A DNA stretch of 64,000 bases from Jeongeupia sp. USM3 (GCF_001808185.1 NZ_CP017668.1:248001-312000), one strand, 5' to 3'; positions 32,521 to 42,397 are shown, counted from the stretch's first letter. The notes: generated by a model not told the origin, from the sequence alone. Translations and numbers: made by a program.

Positions 32521-34401
32521 CTAGTGCCACTCTCCTCGCAATGCTTTGACTTTTTCTTCTAGCCCTTGGCGCGTTACAACTTCCGCCATCACCGGCTCCC
32601 CCACATTTACCCCGATCTTCGACCAGATCCCGCGCGGCCATTTCATCATGGCTGCACCGTCCTTGCGGCTGAAGAAGCTGCCCCACAGGCCCTGCAGCGC
32701 CATCGGAATCACCGGCACCGGCGTACGGCGGATGATTTCCTCGATGCCGGGCTTGAAGCGGTTCATCTCGCCGTCCTTGGTGATCTTGCCCTCGGGGAAG
32801 ATGCAGACGACTTCGCCGGCTTCGAGGTAGGCGGCGACGCGGTCGAAGGCCTTGTCCTTGAGCGTCGGGTCTTCGCGTACCGGGGCGATCGGGATGGCGC
32901 CGGCGGTGCGGAAGATGAAGTTGAGCAGCGGAATCTTGAAGATCCGGTGGTCCATCACGAAGCGGATCGGCCGGCGCACGCGGCCGGCGAGCACCATCGC
33001 ATCCATGAAGCTGACGTGGTTGCACACCAGCACGCAGGCGCCGGTGTCGGGGATGTTGTCCAGCCCCTGCGCGCGGATGCGGTAGAGCAGGTGGGTGAGA
33101 ATCCAGACCTGGAAGCGCATCATGAATTCGGGGATCAGCGAGTAGATGTAGATCGCAACGGCGACGTTCATCAGCGCCACGGTCAGCAGCAGCCCCTTGA
33201 TCGACATGCCGGCCTTGAGCAGGACGATGCTCATGCCGGCGGCGACGACCATGAAGAAGGCGTTGAGGATGTTGTTGGCGGCAATGGCGCGCGAAGTGAA
33301 GCCCGGTTCGGAACGGGTCTGGATCAGCGCATACAGCGGGACGATGAAGAAACCGCCAAACACGCCCAGCAGCAGGATGTCGGCCATCACGCGCCAGTGG
33401 CCGGCGGCGGTGATGAAGCCCGTCAGCCCGTACTGGCCTGCGGGCGAATTGGCCAGCGCGAAGTACAGGTCGATGCCGAACAGTGACAGGCCGATGGAGC
33501 CGAAGGGCACGAGGCCGAGCTCGATCGTGCGGCCGGACAGCCGCTCGCACAGCATCGAGCCGACGCCGACGCCGACCGAGAACAGCGTGATCAGCAGCGT
33601 GTAGACCTGCTCGTCGCCGTGCAGCACGGTCTTGGCGACTTCGGGCAGCTGGGTCAGGTAGACGGCGCCGAAGAACCAGAACCACGAGATGCCCAAGAGG
33701 CTGTTGAAGACGGTCTTGTTCTTTTTGACGTGCCTGATGATGTGCCAGCTCTCGCCGAACACGTTCCAGTTGATCGGGAGTTTGGCGGCCGGTGGCGGGG
33801 CGGCCGGCATGCTGCGGCTGGAGAGCCAGCCGAGGACGGCGACGCCGACGCAGGCCCAGATGATCAGTGTTTCGCCGTGCGGCTGGTGGCTGACGATCAG
33901 CGTGCCGGCGATCTGGCCCAGCAGGATGGCGATGAAGGTGCCCATCTCGATCAGGCCGTTCCCGCCGAGCAGTTCCTGCGGTTTCAGGTACTGCGGCAGG
34001 ATTGAGTACTTGAGCGGGCCGAACAGCGTCGAGTGCACGCCCATCATGAACAGGCAGCCCAGCAGCACGGCGGCGTTGCGGGTGGCAAAGCCGTAGCCGG
34101 CGGCGAGCATGATGAGGATTTCGAGGATCTTGACCCAGCGTGCCAGCACGGCCTTGTCGTACTTTTCGGCCAGTTGCCCGGCAAAGGCCGAGAACAGGAA
34201 GAACGGCAGGATGAAGATGCCGGCGGCGGCGTTGACCAGCGTTGCGGCGCCCATGCCGGCGGCCGAGAGTCCGTGGAAGGCGATCATCACCAGTAGCGCG
34301 TTCTTGAACAGGTTGTCGTTGAACGCGCCGAAGAACTGTGTGACGAACAGCGGCAGGAAGCGGCGGCTGCGGAACAGGTCGAACTGGTTGGGGTGCGACA
34401 T
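32521..34401 (-). CDS. MFS (LplT-like) transporter fused to 1-acylglycerol-3-phosphate acyltransferase
   Basis: 626 residues. Residues about 1-410 form an MFS lysophospholipid-flippase-like domain (FLPLFVTQFFGAFNDNLFKN, GVHSTLFGPLKYSILPQYL). About 425-626 form a PlsC-type acyltransferase with VCNHVSFMDAMV (the HX4D catalytic motif) and CIFPEGKITKDGEMNRF. This equals LplT plus the acyltransferase part of Aas, without its acyl-ACP synthetase domain, and probably re-acylates lysophospholipids flipped back to the inner face. ATG 34401 is preferred over an upstream TTG. Its own stop codon, TAG, is the insertion target of IS A2; the protein is unchanged. Confidence 0.88.
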   Translation of the reverse strand: MSHPNQFDLFRSRRFLPLFVTQFFGAFNDNLFKNALLVMIAFHGLSAAGMGAATLVNAAAGIFILPFFLFSAFAGQLAEKYDKAVLARWVKILEILIMLAAGYGFATRNAAVLLGCLFMMGVHSTLFGPLKYSILPQYLKPQELLGGNGLIEMGTFIAILLGQIAGTLIVSHQPHGETLIIWACVGVAVLGWLSSRSMPAAPPPAAKLPINWNVFGESWHIIRHVKKNKTVFNSLLGISWFWFFGAVYLTQLPEVAKTVLHGDEQVYTLLITLFSVGVGVGSMLCERLSGRTIELGLVPFGSIGLSLFGIDLYFALANSPAGQYGLTGFITAAGHWRVMADILLLGVFGGFFIVPLYALIQTRSEPGFTSRAIAANNILNAFFMVVAAGMSIVLLKAGMSIKGLLLTVALMNVAVAIYIYSLIPEFMMRFQVWILTHLLYRIRAQGLDNIPDTGACVLVCNHVSFMDAMVLAGRVRRPIRFVMDHRIFKIPLLNFIFRTAGAIPIAPVREDPTLKDKAFDRVAAYLEAGEVVCIFPEGKITKDGEMNRFKPGIEEIIRRTPVPVIPMALQGLWGSFFSRKDGAAMMKWPRGIWSKIGVNVGEPVMAEVVTRQGLEEKVKALRGEWH

Positions 34402-34517
34402 CGGCGCGGGTCCGGTAGATGACAATCCGGCGGCAAGTCTACCCTAGAGCGCTTGCGAAAACCTCGCCGGTTGCATCGTGCTTACTTACGCCTTGCCGGG
34501 TACGCGATGCGCGGTGC

Positions 34518-35618
34518 TCAGGCGGGCCAGATTGCCCCGAGCACGCGCGGGCCGTCCGCACCGGTCACCGCCGGGACGTTGCCGCAGGCGCTGTCGATGC
34601 AGCGCTGCGCCAGCCAGGCAAAGGCGATCGCCTCGACCCAGTCCGGGTCGACGCCGAGCGATGCCGTGCTGGCGATGCCGACGCCGGGGAGGGCGTCGCC
34701 GAGCATGGCCAGCAGGGTCGGGTTGTGCGCACCGCCGCCGCAGACGAAGACATCGTCGGCGCCGGGGGCCGTGGTCCTGACCGCGTCGGCGATCGTGCGG
34801 GCGGTGTAGGCGGTCAGCGTTGCCATCACGTCGGCCGGGTCGTCGTTGCGGCCGGCGAGCTGCGTGGCCAGCCAGTCGGCGTGGAACAGGTCGCGTCCGG
34901 TGCTTTTCGGTGCCGGCTGCGCCAGATACGGTTCCGCCAGCAGCTGTGCCAGCAGCGTGCCGATCACCTTGCCGCTGGCGGCCCAGGCGCCGCTGGCGTC
35001 GTAGCGCTCGCCACGGTGGCGGTGGATCCACAGGTCCATCAGCACGTTGCCGGGGCCGGTGTCGTGGCCGGAGACGGCGCCGTCGGGCGGCAGGTCGGTC
35101 AGGTTGGCAATGCCGCCGATATTGACGATGACGCGGTGTCGCCGGGCATCGGCGAAGATCGCGTGGTGGAAGGCCGGCACCAGCGGGGCGCCCTGACCGC
35201 CGGCGGCAACATCGCGCGAACGGAAGTCGCCGACGACGGTGATGCCGCAGCGTTCGGCCAGCCGTGCATGGTTGCCGAGCTGGATCGTATAGCCCCGTTC
35301 GGGGCGATGGCGGACGGTCTGGCCGTGGTTGCCGATGGCGACGACATCGTCGGCAGCGGCGCCAGCCTGCAACAGCAAGGCGGACACGGCATCGGCATAG
35401 CAGTCCGCCAGAGCGTTGCCGGCACGCCAGGCAAGGTCGATCTCGTCGGCCGACGGTGCCTGCAGTGTGAGCAGGTCATCCCGCAGCGCCTCGGGCAGCG
35501 GGCTGCCTTGCGCTGCGAGCAGCAGGGGCTGTGCGTTCGAAAGATCGACGAGGACGGCGTCGATGCCGTCCAGACTGGTGCCTGTCATCAGGCCGATCAG
35601 CAGTTGCGGGCGCGGCAT
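34518..35618 (-). CDS. anmK: Anhydro-N-acetylmuramic acid kinase
   Basis: 366 residues. LLIGLMTGTSLDGIDAVLVD is the phosphate-binding N terminus; IGNHGQTVRHRP, VVGDFRSRDVAAGGQGAPLV, NIGGIANLTDLP and FVCGGGAHNPTLL are the other AnmK blocks. It phosphorylates and opens anhydroMurNAc from recycled peptidoglycan, giving MurNAc-6-P. A longer frame reads through the upstream peptidase gene but is not needed: GAGGAC precedes ATG 35618, 17 bases after the peptidase stop. Pairing with the M23 peptidase fits a wall-recycling operon. Confidence 0.95.
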   Translation of the reverse strand: MPRPQLLIGLMTGTSLDGIDAVLVDLSNAQPLLLAAQGSPLPEALRDDLLTLQAPSADEIDLAWRAGNALADCYADAVSALLLQAGAAADDVVAIGNHGQTVRHRPERGYTIQLGNHARLAERCGITVVGDFRSRDVAAGGQGAPLVPAFHHAIFADARRHRVIVNIGGIANLTDLPPDGAVSGHDTGPGNVLMDLWIHRHRGERYDASGAWAASGKVIGTLLAQLLAEPYLAQPAPKSTGRDLFHADWLATQLAGRNDDPADVMATLTAYTARTIADAVRTTAPGADDVFVCGGGAHNPTLLAMLGDALPGVGIASTASLGVDPDWVEAIAFAWLAQRCIDSACGNVPAVTGADGPRVLGAIWPA

Positions 35619-35635
35619 GGGTCCTCGTCGTTGTT

Positions 35636-36898
35636 TCAGCGGCTGGCGATCCTCGAACCGTCCAGCAGTGCCAACTGGTCGCCCAGCGGCAGGGTCTGTT
35701 GTTTGAACGCGGCGAGCCAGGTCTTTCCCAGCGCCGCGTCGGCCGGCAATTTTACTGCCAAAGGGTCGACCGGTTGATCGTTGATGCGGAATTCGTAGTG
35801 CAGGTGTGGCCCGGTCGAGCGGCCGGTGCTGCCGACGTAGCCGATCAGTTGGCCCTTGCTCACGGTGTTGCCGGCCTTGAGGCCGCTGGCGAACTTGCTC
35901 ATGTGGGCGTAAACGGTCTGCAGGCGGCCGTCGTGGCGAATCTCGGCCATGTTGCCGTAGGCGCCTTCGCGGCCGTACTTGACCAGTTTGCCGGCGGCGG
36001 CAGCGTAGACCGGCGTGCCGCTCGGCGCGGCGAGGTCGACGCCTTCGTGGCCGATCCTGCGCTTGAGTACCGGATGCATGCGCAGCCCGAACTCCGACGA
36101 GACGTGGCTGAACTCGGTCGGATAGCGCAGGAAGCGTGCCGACGCGCTCTCGCCGTTCTCGTTGTAGTAGCCGCCGTCCTGCCCCTGCGGCTGGAACCAG
36201 TACGCGCGCCTGACCGACTTGCCGTCGTTCAGCGATGCGGCCAGAACCCGGCCGGTGCGCACGGTCTGGCCGTCGTCGTTGAACGTTTCGTAGACCACGC
36301 TGTAGCGGCTGCCCCGGGCAAGCTTGGCGTCGCCGAACAGCGCATCGAGCTGCTGGCGTACGCTGCCGGGCAGGTCGAGCGACTTGAGTGCGCCGGCGCT
36401 GGCGAGGCTGCCGCTGCGGTAGGCGGTCGAGCGGGTCAGCACGACCTGTTCCGAACTCACGCTGAAGCGGTCGCCGTCGCGGCGCAGCGTCAGCCGCTGG
36501 TCTTGCGCGTTGACGTAGCCGAGCTCGTTCAGCCGGCCGTCGCGCTGCGTCACCGCATGGATGCTGCGGCCCGGCGCGAGATCGAAAAAGCCGCGCGCAT
36601 CCGCCGAGCGGCGCAGGTAGTCGAGCGCGGCCGGGTCGTCGACCGACAGCCGCGAGAGCACGCGCGCCAGCGTGTCGCCGTTGCGGATCACGTCGTCCTG
36701 ACGCAGCGGCGTCGTTGCGATGCGGCTGACCAGCTCGGGCGTGGCGAGGGGCTGCGTGACGTGTTGGACCTGCACCGTTTCCTGCGGGCCGTATTCGGCG
36801 ACGCCATAGGCGGTGACGGTCAGCGATACCGGGGCGGCGATCGCTGCGGCAAGCCACAGCAGCGGCAGGTGGGGCGGGTGAGGATGGGTGTTCGACAT
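35636..36898 (-). CDS. M23 family metallopeptidase (MepM-like)
   Basis: 420 residues. An N-terminal membrane anchor or signal (about 12-31) is followed by an OapA/LysM-like region (NGDTLARVLSRLSVDD), then a LytM catalytic domain at about 265-375. Zinc ligands are in FGLRMHPVLKRRIGHEGVDL (HxxxD pattern) and TGPHLHYEFRIN (HxH). Such enzymes cut D-Ala-mDAP cross-links to open the sacculus for growth. No ligand is missing, so it should be active. First gene of the operon with anmK. Confidence 0.92.
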   Translation of the reverse strand: MSNTHPHPPHLPLLWLAAAIAAPVSLTVTAYGVAEYGPQETVQVQHVTQPLATPELVSRIATTPLRQDDVIRNGDTLARVLSRLSVDDPAALDYLRRSADARGFFDLAPGRSIHAVTQRDGRLNELGYVNAQDQRLTLRRDGDRFSVSSEQVVLTRSTAYRSGSLASAGALKSLDLPGSVRQQLDALFGDAKLARGSRYSVVYETFNDDGQTVRTGRVLAASLNDGKSVRRAYWFQPQGQDGGYYNENGESASARFLRYPTEFSHVSSEFGLRMHPVLKRRIGHEGVDLAAPSGTPVYAAAAGKLVKYGREGAYGNMAEIRHDGRLQTVYAHMSKFASGLKAGNTVSKGQLIGYVGSTGRSTGPHLHYEFRINDQPVDPLAVKLPADAALGKTWLAAFKQQTLPLGDQLALLDGSRIASR

Positions 36899-37224
36899 CG
36901 GTTCAGGCGGCGTTCGGATTCAGAGTCAAGCCGCAAGGTATCAGTGTCAATATGGTTTTGCCAGCCAAAAATTTCATGAAAAGTCCTTATTTCACAATGA
37001 CATACGGCGATTTTTCCAAGGCATTACGCGAGCGGAAATCCGTCGTTGCAAGGCTTTCGCCGGGGGCTTTCCGTGCGGGAAATCTCCCGGCGCGTTTGCG
37101 GGCTTTGCGCCGGCCAGCCGCACAAAGCCCTGAAGGTGGACCGCCGGTCCGGCCTTTGGTGCTAAACCGGTGATATTCACGCTCGCCAATATGGCGTAGT
37201 GAAACTGTAAGGACATGATGAAAA
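36899..37224. other. Intergenic region with three stem-loops
   Basis: 326 bases between a leftward peptidase gene and a rightward small gene. An AT-rich part (36935-37010) probably holds promoters. The rest has three perfect hairpins in a row: CGCCGGG...CCCGGCG (37058-37092), GGGCTTTG...CAAAGCCC (37100-37130) and GGACC...GGTCC (37138-37150). No gene of credible quality is seen; the small frames here overlap on both strands. Confidence 0.55.
37058..37150. repeat. Cluster of three palindromes (REP-like)
   Basis: Three consecutive hairpins with arms of 7, 8 and 5 bp and loops of 21, 15 and 3 bases. Their density in one intergenic region suggests a REP/BIME-type repeat or a complex leader. Whether the sequence is repeated in the genome cannot be seen from this window. 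Confidence 0.4.
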
Positions 37225-37548
37225 ATGGCCTTTTCTCCATCTCCCCCCGTCATGAGCAATATCCCGCGACCGAGGCGCGCGCTGGGCGTGATGCGCCGGA
37301 TGCGCCTCGGCTACCCCATCCTCGAAGCCGGCCCGCTGGCCATCACGACCTATCTCGACGGCTATGGCGCCGAGGCGGCGCTGTGGCTCGGCTATTTCCG
37401 CCGCAACGGCTGGATCGCCGCGCAGGACTGGCCCAACGGTGTCCGGGCGTGGTTCCTGTCGGACCACGGGCTGGACATGCTGGCGCGTGGCGAGAAATGG
37501 TGGAGTTCGCTGACGCTGACGCAGCGTCTCGGCTACTGGCTGGCCTGA
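37225..37548 (+). CDS. Small protein of unknown function (107 residues)
   Basis: No family recognised. AAGGA lies 11 bases before ATG 37225; an internal ATG at 37252 is possible. It begins with a basic region (PRPRRALGVMRRMR) and contains several aromatic residues (LWLGYFRRNGWIAAQDWPNG). No signal peptide or membrane segment. It converges with the deacetylase gene, stopping seven bases from its end. Confidence 0.55.
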   Translation: MAFSPSPPVMSNIPRPRRALGVMRRMRLGYPILEAGPLAITTYLDGYGAEAALWLGYFRRNGWIAAQDWPNGVRAWFLSDHGLDMLARGEKWWSSLTLTQRLGYWLA

Positions 37549-37555
37549 AGCGGCT

Positions 37556-38452
37556 TCAGGCGCGCCGGGCGATCGCCAGCGCGGTGCGGATCGTCGTTGC
37601 GTGGATCGCCACGGTATCGGTGATCGGCACCGCATAGCCGCCCCCCATCGTGATCGCCGCCGGCACACCGTAGCGCCGGCAGGCCTGCAGCACCATTTCG
37701 TCGCGCTCGGCCAGTCCGGGCTGGCTGAGCGCCAGCCGGCCGAGCCGGTCGCCTGCGTAGGCGTCGGCGCCGGCGAGGTAGATCACCAGGTCCGGCCAGC
37801 TGGCCGCAAACAGGCCGGGCAGCTCGTGCGCCAGCCGGCTCAGGTAGGCGTCGTCGCCGCTGCCGTCGGGCAGTTCGACGTCGTGATCGCTGCGTTCCTT
37901 CTGGAACGGAAAGTTGCCGGCACCGTGCATCGAAAAGGTATAGAGCGCCGGGTCGCCGGCGAGGATCGCCGCCGTGCCGTTGCCCTGGTGGACGTCGAGG
38001 TCGATCACCAGTGCGCGCCCGATCCCGCCCTCGCGCTGCAACAGCCTGAGCGCGACGGCGGAATCGTTGAATACGCAGAAGCCGCTGCCCCGATCGGCGT
38101 AGGCATGGTGAGTGCCGCCGGCGAGGCTGGCGGCCAGGCCGTCGCCGAGTGCGGCACGGCAGGCGGCGATCGTCGCGCCGGTTGAATGCCGCGAGCGCTC
38201 GACCAGTGCTGGAGACCATGGCAGGCCGATGGCACGCTCCTCGGCGCGGCTCAGCGTGCCAGTGTCGAGCTTGTGCAGGTAGCCGGCGGTGTGGGCGCAG
38301 CCCAGTTCGGCGTTGTCGGCGCGCGGGGCGTCGGCAAAGCGCAGGCCCGGATCGTCCGCGACCGCTTCGTACAGCAGCCGGTATTTCTCGGCCGGAAAGC
38401 GGTGGCCGGGCGGCAGCGGCAGGGCAAACCGGTCGGTCCGGAAGATGCGCAT
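37556..38452 (-). CDS. Histone-deacetylase-family hydrolase
   Basis: 298 residues, the short bacterial HDAC type. Active-site pattern: GGTHHAYADRGSGFCVFND (paired histidines), VIDLDVHQGNGTAAI (zinc Asp and His) and YLAGADAYAGDRLG (second zinc Asp); a Tyr is in MGGGYAVPI. Bacterial members deacetylate acetylpolyamines or acetylated small molecules; the substrate here is unknown. It follows the K+ channel gene by three bases, so they share an operon with lolC-lolD. Confidence 0.88.
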   Translation of the reverse strand: MRIFRTDRFALPLPPGHRFPAEKYRLLYEAVADDPGLRFADAPRADNAELGCAHTAGYLHKLDTGTLSRAEERAIGLPWSPALVERSRHSTGATIAACRAALGDGLAASLAGGTHHAYADRGSGFCVFNDSAVALRLLQREGGIGRALVIDLDVHQGNGTAAILAGDPALYTFSMHGAGNFPFQKERSDHDVELPDGSGDDAYLSRLAHELPGLFAASWPDLVIYLAGADAYAGDRLGRLALSQPGLAERDEMVLQACRRYGVPAAITMGGGYAVPITDTVAIHATTIRTALAIARRA

Positions 38453-38455
38453 CGG

Positions 38456-39025
38456 CTAGCGCTGGGCGCCGGGGGGCGCGTCATGGCCGGAAAAGTAGCG
38501 GCCGAAGCCGATGATCGCGACGCCGGTGGCCGAGAGGATGTGCACGTCGGTCAGTATTCGCGCCAGCCAGTCGCGCGGATAGATGTCGCCGTAGCCGACC
38601 GTTGCCGAGGTGACGATGCTGAAGTGCAGGCAGTCGAGAAACGTCTTCAGCGCGCCGGTAAAGAAAACGAGCGGCTTGTCCGGGCTGTAGGCGTGCAGGT
38701 CGTGGATGCCGGCGAAGGCGCTGTTGTCGAAGTCGAACAGCACCAGCGCGTAATAGGTCAGCGCGAACTGGAAGATCAGCCACGCGTACAGCCGGATCAG
38801 CGCGGGCAGGCTGCGGTGGTGGTAATGGATGATGCTCGACATCAGCAGGCCGATCTGGCCGATGAACAGCAGCCAGCCGATCGAGCGCAGCCACGGATAG
38901 CCGTCGAGCGTAAATGCCCGGCCGTGGTGCAGGTAGACCAGCGTCGTCAGCAGCAGCGCCAGTGCAATCGACACCACGCCGGCAATCAGCCCCAGCCGGT
39001 CGGTACGGCGCAGGCGGAGCAGCAT
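38456..39025 (-). CDS. Voltage-independent K+ channel family protein
   Basis: 189 residues with about four hydrophobic segments and one pore loop: TSATVGYGDIYPRDW, carrying the K+ selectivity filter TVGYGD. The helices before it (GVVSIALALLLTTLVYLHHG, GWLLFIGQIGLLMSSIIHYH) resemble the two-to-four-helix Ion_trans_2 group. The ATG at 39025 lies two bases after the lolD stop, giving coupled translation. A C-terminal regulatory RCK domain is absent. Confidence 0.85.
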   Translation of the reverse strand: MLLRLRRTDRLGLIAGVVSIALALLLTTLVYLHHGRAFTLDGYPWLRSIGWLLFIGQIGLLMSSIIHYHHRSLPALIRLYAWLIFQFALTYYALVLFDFDNSAFAGIHDLHAYSPDKPLVFFTGALKTFLDCLHFSIVTSATVGYGDIYPRDWLARILTDVHILSATGVAIIGFGRYFSGHDAPPGAQR

Positions 39026-39027
39026 CG

Positions 39028-39715
<688 letters not shown>

Positions 39716-39723
<8 letters not shown>

Positions 39724-40951
39724 AGCGCAGCGCCTCGGCCGGGTTGATGCGGCTGGCGTGCCAGCTCGGGTACAGCGTGGCCGCCAGCGCCAGCAGCAGC
39801 GAGATCGCCCCGATGGTCGTGACGTCGCTCGGGATGATCTTCGACGGCAGCTCGGTGATCAGGTAGACGTCCGGCGACAGGAAACGGATGCTCAGGATGC
39901 GCTCGATCGTCGGGATGATGACGTCGAGGTTGCTGGCGACGAGCACGCCGCCAAGCACGCCGCACAGCGTGCCGACAAAGCCCGAAATCGCGCCCTGGAT
40001 GACGAAGATCTTCATGATCGACCCGGGCGATGCACCGAGCGTGCGCAGGATGGCGATGTCGGCCTGCTTGTCGGTCACGACCATCACCAGCGTCGAGACA
40101 AGGTTGAATGCGGCGACGGCAACGATCAGCGTCAGGATGATGAACATCATCCGCTTCTCGATCTCGACGGCGCGGAAGTAGGTCGGGTTCTCCTGCGACC
40201 AGTCGCTGACCAGCAGCGACGGCATCGCCCGGCCCAGCTCGCGCGCGACGTTGCGGGCATTGAACAGGTCGTCGAGCTTGAGGCGCACGCCGCTGACGTC
40301 GTCACCGGTGCGGAACAGCTTCTGTGCGTCGCCGATATGGATGAAGGCAAGGCCGGCGTCGTACGGGTAGTAGTCGGCCCGGAACACGCCGACGACGAGA
40401 AACTGGCGGAAGCGCGGAATCAGCCCGGCGGGCGTGACCTGCCCCTGGGGCGTGATCAGGGTGATCTTGTCGCCGGCACGCACGCCGAGTTCGGCGGCAA
40501 GCTGCCAGCCGAGCACGATGTTGAACTGGCTGTCCTGCAGGTCCGTCAGCCGGCCGGCGAGCATCTTGTTTGCCGCTTCGCTGACCTTGGGCTCCAGCGC
40601 CGGGTCGATGCCGCGGATGATCGTGCCCTTCACCAGGCTGCCGTTGGCGAGCAGACCCTGGCCGAGCACGTAGGGCGCGCCGGCCTCGACGTGCGGATTC
40701 TGCCTGGCGTCGGCGGCGACTTGCCGCCAGTCCGGCAGCCGGTTGTCGGCGCCGGTGATCTGCACGTGCGCGGCCATGCCGAGAATCCGGTCGCGGACCT
40801 CTTCCTGGAAGCCGTTCATCACCGACAGCACGATGATCAGCGCAGCGACGCCGAGCGTGATGCCGAGGATGGAGACGAGCGAGATGAACGAGATGAAGCC
40901 GTTGCGGCGTTTGGCGCGCGTGTAGCGCAAGCCGATCAGGAGTTCGTACAT
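39716..40951 (-). CDS. lolC: Lipoprotein-releasing system transmembrane protein LolC/E
   Basis: 411 residues. Four membrane helices: one at about 26-45 and three at the C terminus (about 270-400), with a large periplasmic domain between. The family start [20 protein letters not shown] and [19 protein letters not shown] are LolC/E signatures. ATG 40951 matches the family start; a TTG at 40963 is an unlikely alternative. A single LolC/E gene before lolD is common in betaproteobacteria. Confidence 0.94.
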
Positions 40952-41113
40952 GGCCCAGGCCAAGGGACGGAGGCGCGGATTTTAGCACAGTGTCCTTGTC
41001 GGCCCGGGCGTGATTAGTCGCAGCGCGTCCGGCAGCTTTGAACGTTGATTTCCGGCAAGCGTCCTAGAATCAGAGGCATGGCCGCGGCGTGGCCAGCCCC
41101 GAGGAGTGCGCGC

Positions 41114-42346
41114 ATGCTGATCGACAAACTGGGACGGTTCGGACTCGATCAATTCGACCGCTGGGTAGGGCAGGTTCGCGCGCACGGGGAGCTGCCGCTG
41201 CAGATCCGGCTGTGGAACGGTCGCGACTACTGCTTCTCGCCGTCGCCGACGGTGACGATCACGCTGCCGAGTCCGCACGCGGTCAGCTATTTTCGCCGCC
41301 CGAGCCTTGCCAGCCTCGGCGAAGCGTATGTCGAGGGGCAGGTCGACATCGACGGGCCGCTGCCGAGCGTGTTCGAGGTGGCGGTCGAGCTGGCGGGCCG
41401 GCTGGTGTCGGGCCACAGGCTCTGGGGGCGGCTGGCAGCGCGCGGCCGGCACCATTCGCGCGCGCTCGATTCGGAGGCCGTCCAGTACCACTACGACGTG
41501 TCGAACGATTTCTACCGGCTGTGGCTCGACGAGCAGATGGTCTATTCGTGCGCGTATTTCGAGCACGGCGACGAAGACCTGGATACGGCGCAACTCAAGA
41601 AGCTCGACCACATCCTGACCAAGATCATGCTCAGGCCGGGCGAGGAGCTGCTCGACATCGGCTGCGGCTGGGGCGCACTGGTGCTGCGCGCGGCGACGAA
41701 GTTCGGCGCGCGCGCAACCGGGATCACGCTGTCGGAAAACCAGCACGCGCTGGCGCAGGAACGCATCCGCGCTGCCGGGGTCGAGGATCGCTGCAAGGTG
41801 CTGCTGTGCGACTACCGCGACGTGACCGGCACGTTCGACAAGATCACCAGCGTTGGCATGTTCGAGCACGTCGGGCTGGCGAACCTGCCCGGCTATTTCG
41901 CCAAGATCAACAGCCTGCTGCGCGATGGCGGGCTGGTGCTCAACCACGGCATCACGACGACCGATGTCGAGAATGGCAGCGGTGCGTATTTCGGCGGCGG
42001 CGATTTCATCGACCGCTATGTGTTCCCGAACGGCGAACTGCCGCATCTGGCGCTGACGGTGAAGGAAATGTCGGCCGCCGGGATCGAGGTGCTCGATGTC
42101 GAGTCGCTGCGCCGCCATTACGCCAGAACGCTCGATTTCTGGACCGAACGCTTCGAGGCGAATGCCGGCAGGATACGGGCGATGGTCGACGACAAGCATT
42201 ACCGCATCTGGCGCGTCTATCTCGCCGGCTGCGCATGGGCATTCGCCAACGACTGGGTATCGATTTACCAGCTGCTCGGCTGTCGTGCCGGCGCGCCGGG
42301 GCAGAACCCGACGCCGATGTCGCGCGGCTATATGTATGCGAAATGA
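41114..42346 (+). CDS. cfa: Cyclopropane-fatty-acyl-phospholipid synthase family methyltransferase
   Basis: 410 residues. The N-terminal lipid-binding part is followed by QYHYDVSNDFYRLWLDEQMV and YSCAYFEHGDEDLDTAQ. The SAM site is LLDIGCGWGALVLRAA; later FEHVGLANLPGYF and FIDRYVFPNGELPHL are typical Cfa blocks. It methylates double bonds in membrane phospholipids, or performs a related methyl transfer. GAGGAG precedes ATG 41114. Confidence 0.88.
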   Translation: MLIDKLGRFGLDQFDRWVGQVRAHGELPLQIRLWNGRDYCFSPSPTVTITLPSPHAVSYFRRPSLASLGEAYVEGQVDIDGPLPSVFEVAVELAGRLVSGHRLWGRLAARGRHHSRALDSEAVQYHYDVSNDFYRLWLDEQMVYSCAYFEHGDEDLDTAQLKKLDHILTKIMLRPGEELLDIGCGWGALVLRAATKFGARATGITLSENQHALAQERIRAAGVEDRCKVLLCDYRDVTGTFDKITSVGMFEHVGLANLPGYFAKINSLLRDGGLVLNHGITTTDVENGSGAYFGGGDFIDRYVFPNGELPHLALTVKEMSAAGIEVLDVESLRRHYARTLDFWTERFEANAGRIRAMVDDKHYRIWRVYLAGCAWAFANDWVSIYQLLGCRAGAPGQNPTPMSRGYMYAK

Positions 42347-42370
42347 CGCGCCGGTGACGTGCCGATGAAG

Positions 42371-42392
42371 AACGGGGCCTTGCGGCCCCGTT
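42371..42392. terminator. Hairpin between convergent cfa and pflA
   Basis: AACGGGGCC-TTGC-GGCCCCGTT, a perfect 9-bp stem lying between the two convergent gene ends. The T/A tracts are only two bases long, so it is a weak but plausible bidirectional terminator. Confidence 0.65.
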
Positions 42393-42397
42393 GTCGG

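Noticed and set aside
34518..36857. 779-codon minus-strand frame joining the peptidase gene region to anmK
   Set aside because: Only the anmK portion has family motifs; the first part is an antisense-type frame of the M23 peptidase gene in another frame, and anmK has its own ATG and ribosome binding site.
36987..37259. 90-codon minus-strand frame upstream of the M23 peptidase gene
   Set aside because: Arg/Gly-rich, overlaps the hairpin cluster and lacks a ribosome binding site; more likely noncoding repeat sequence.
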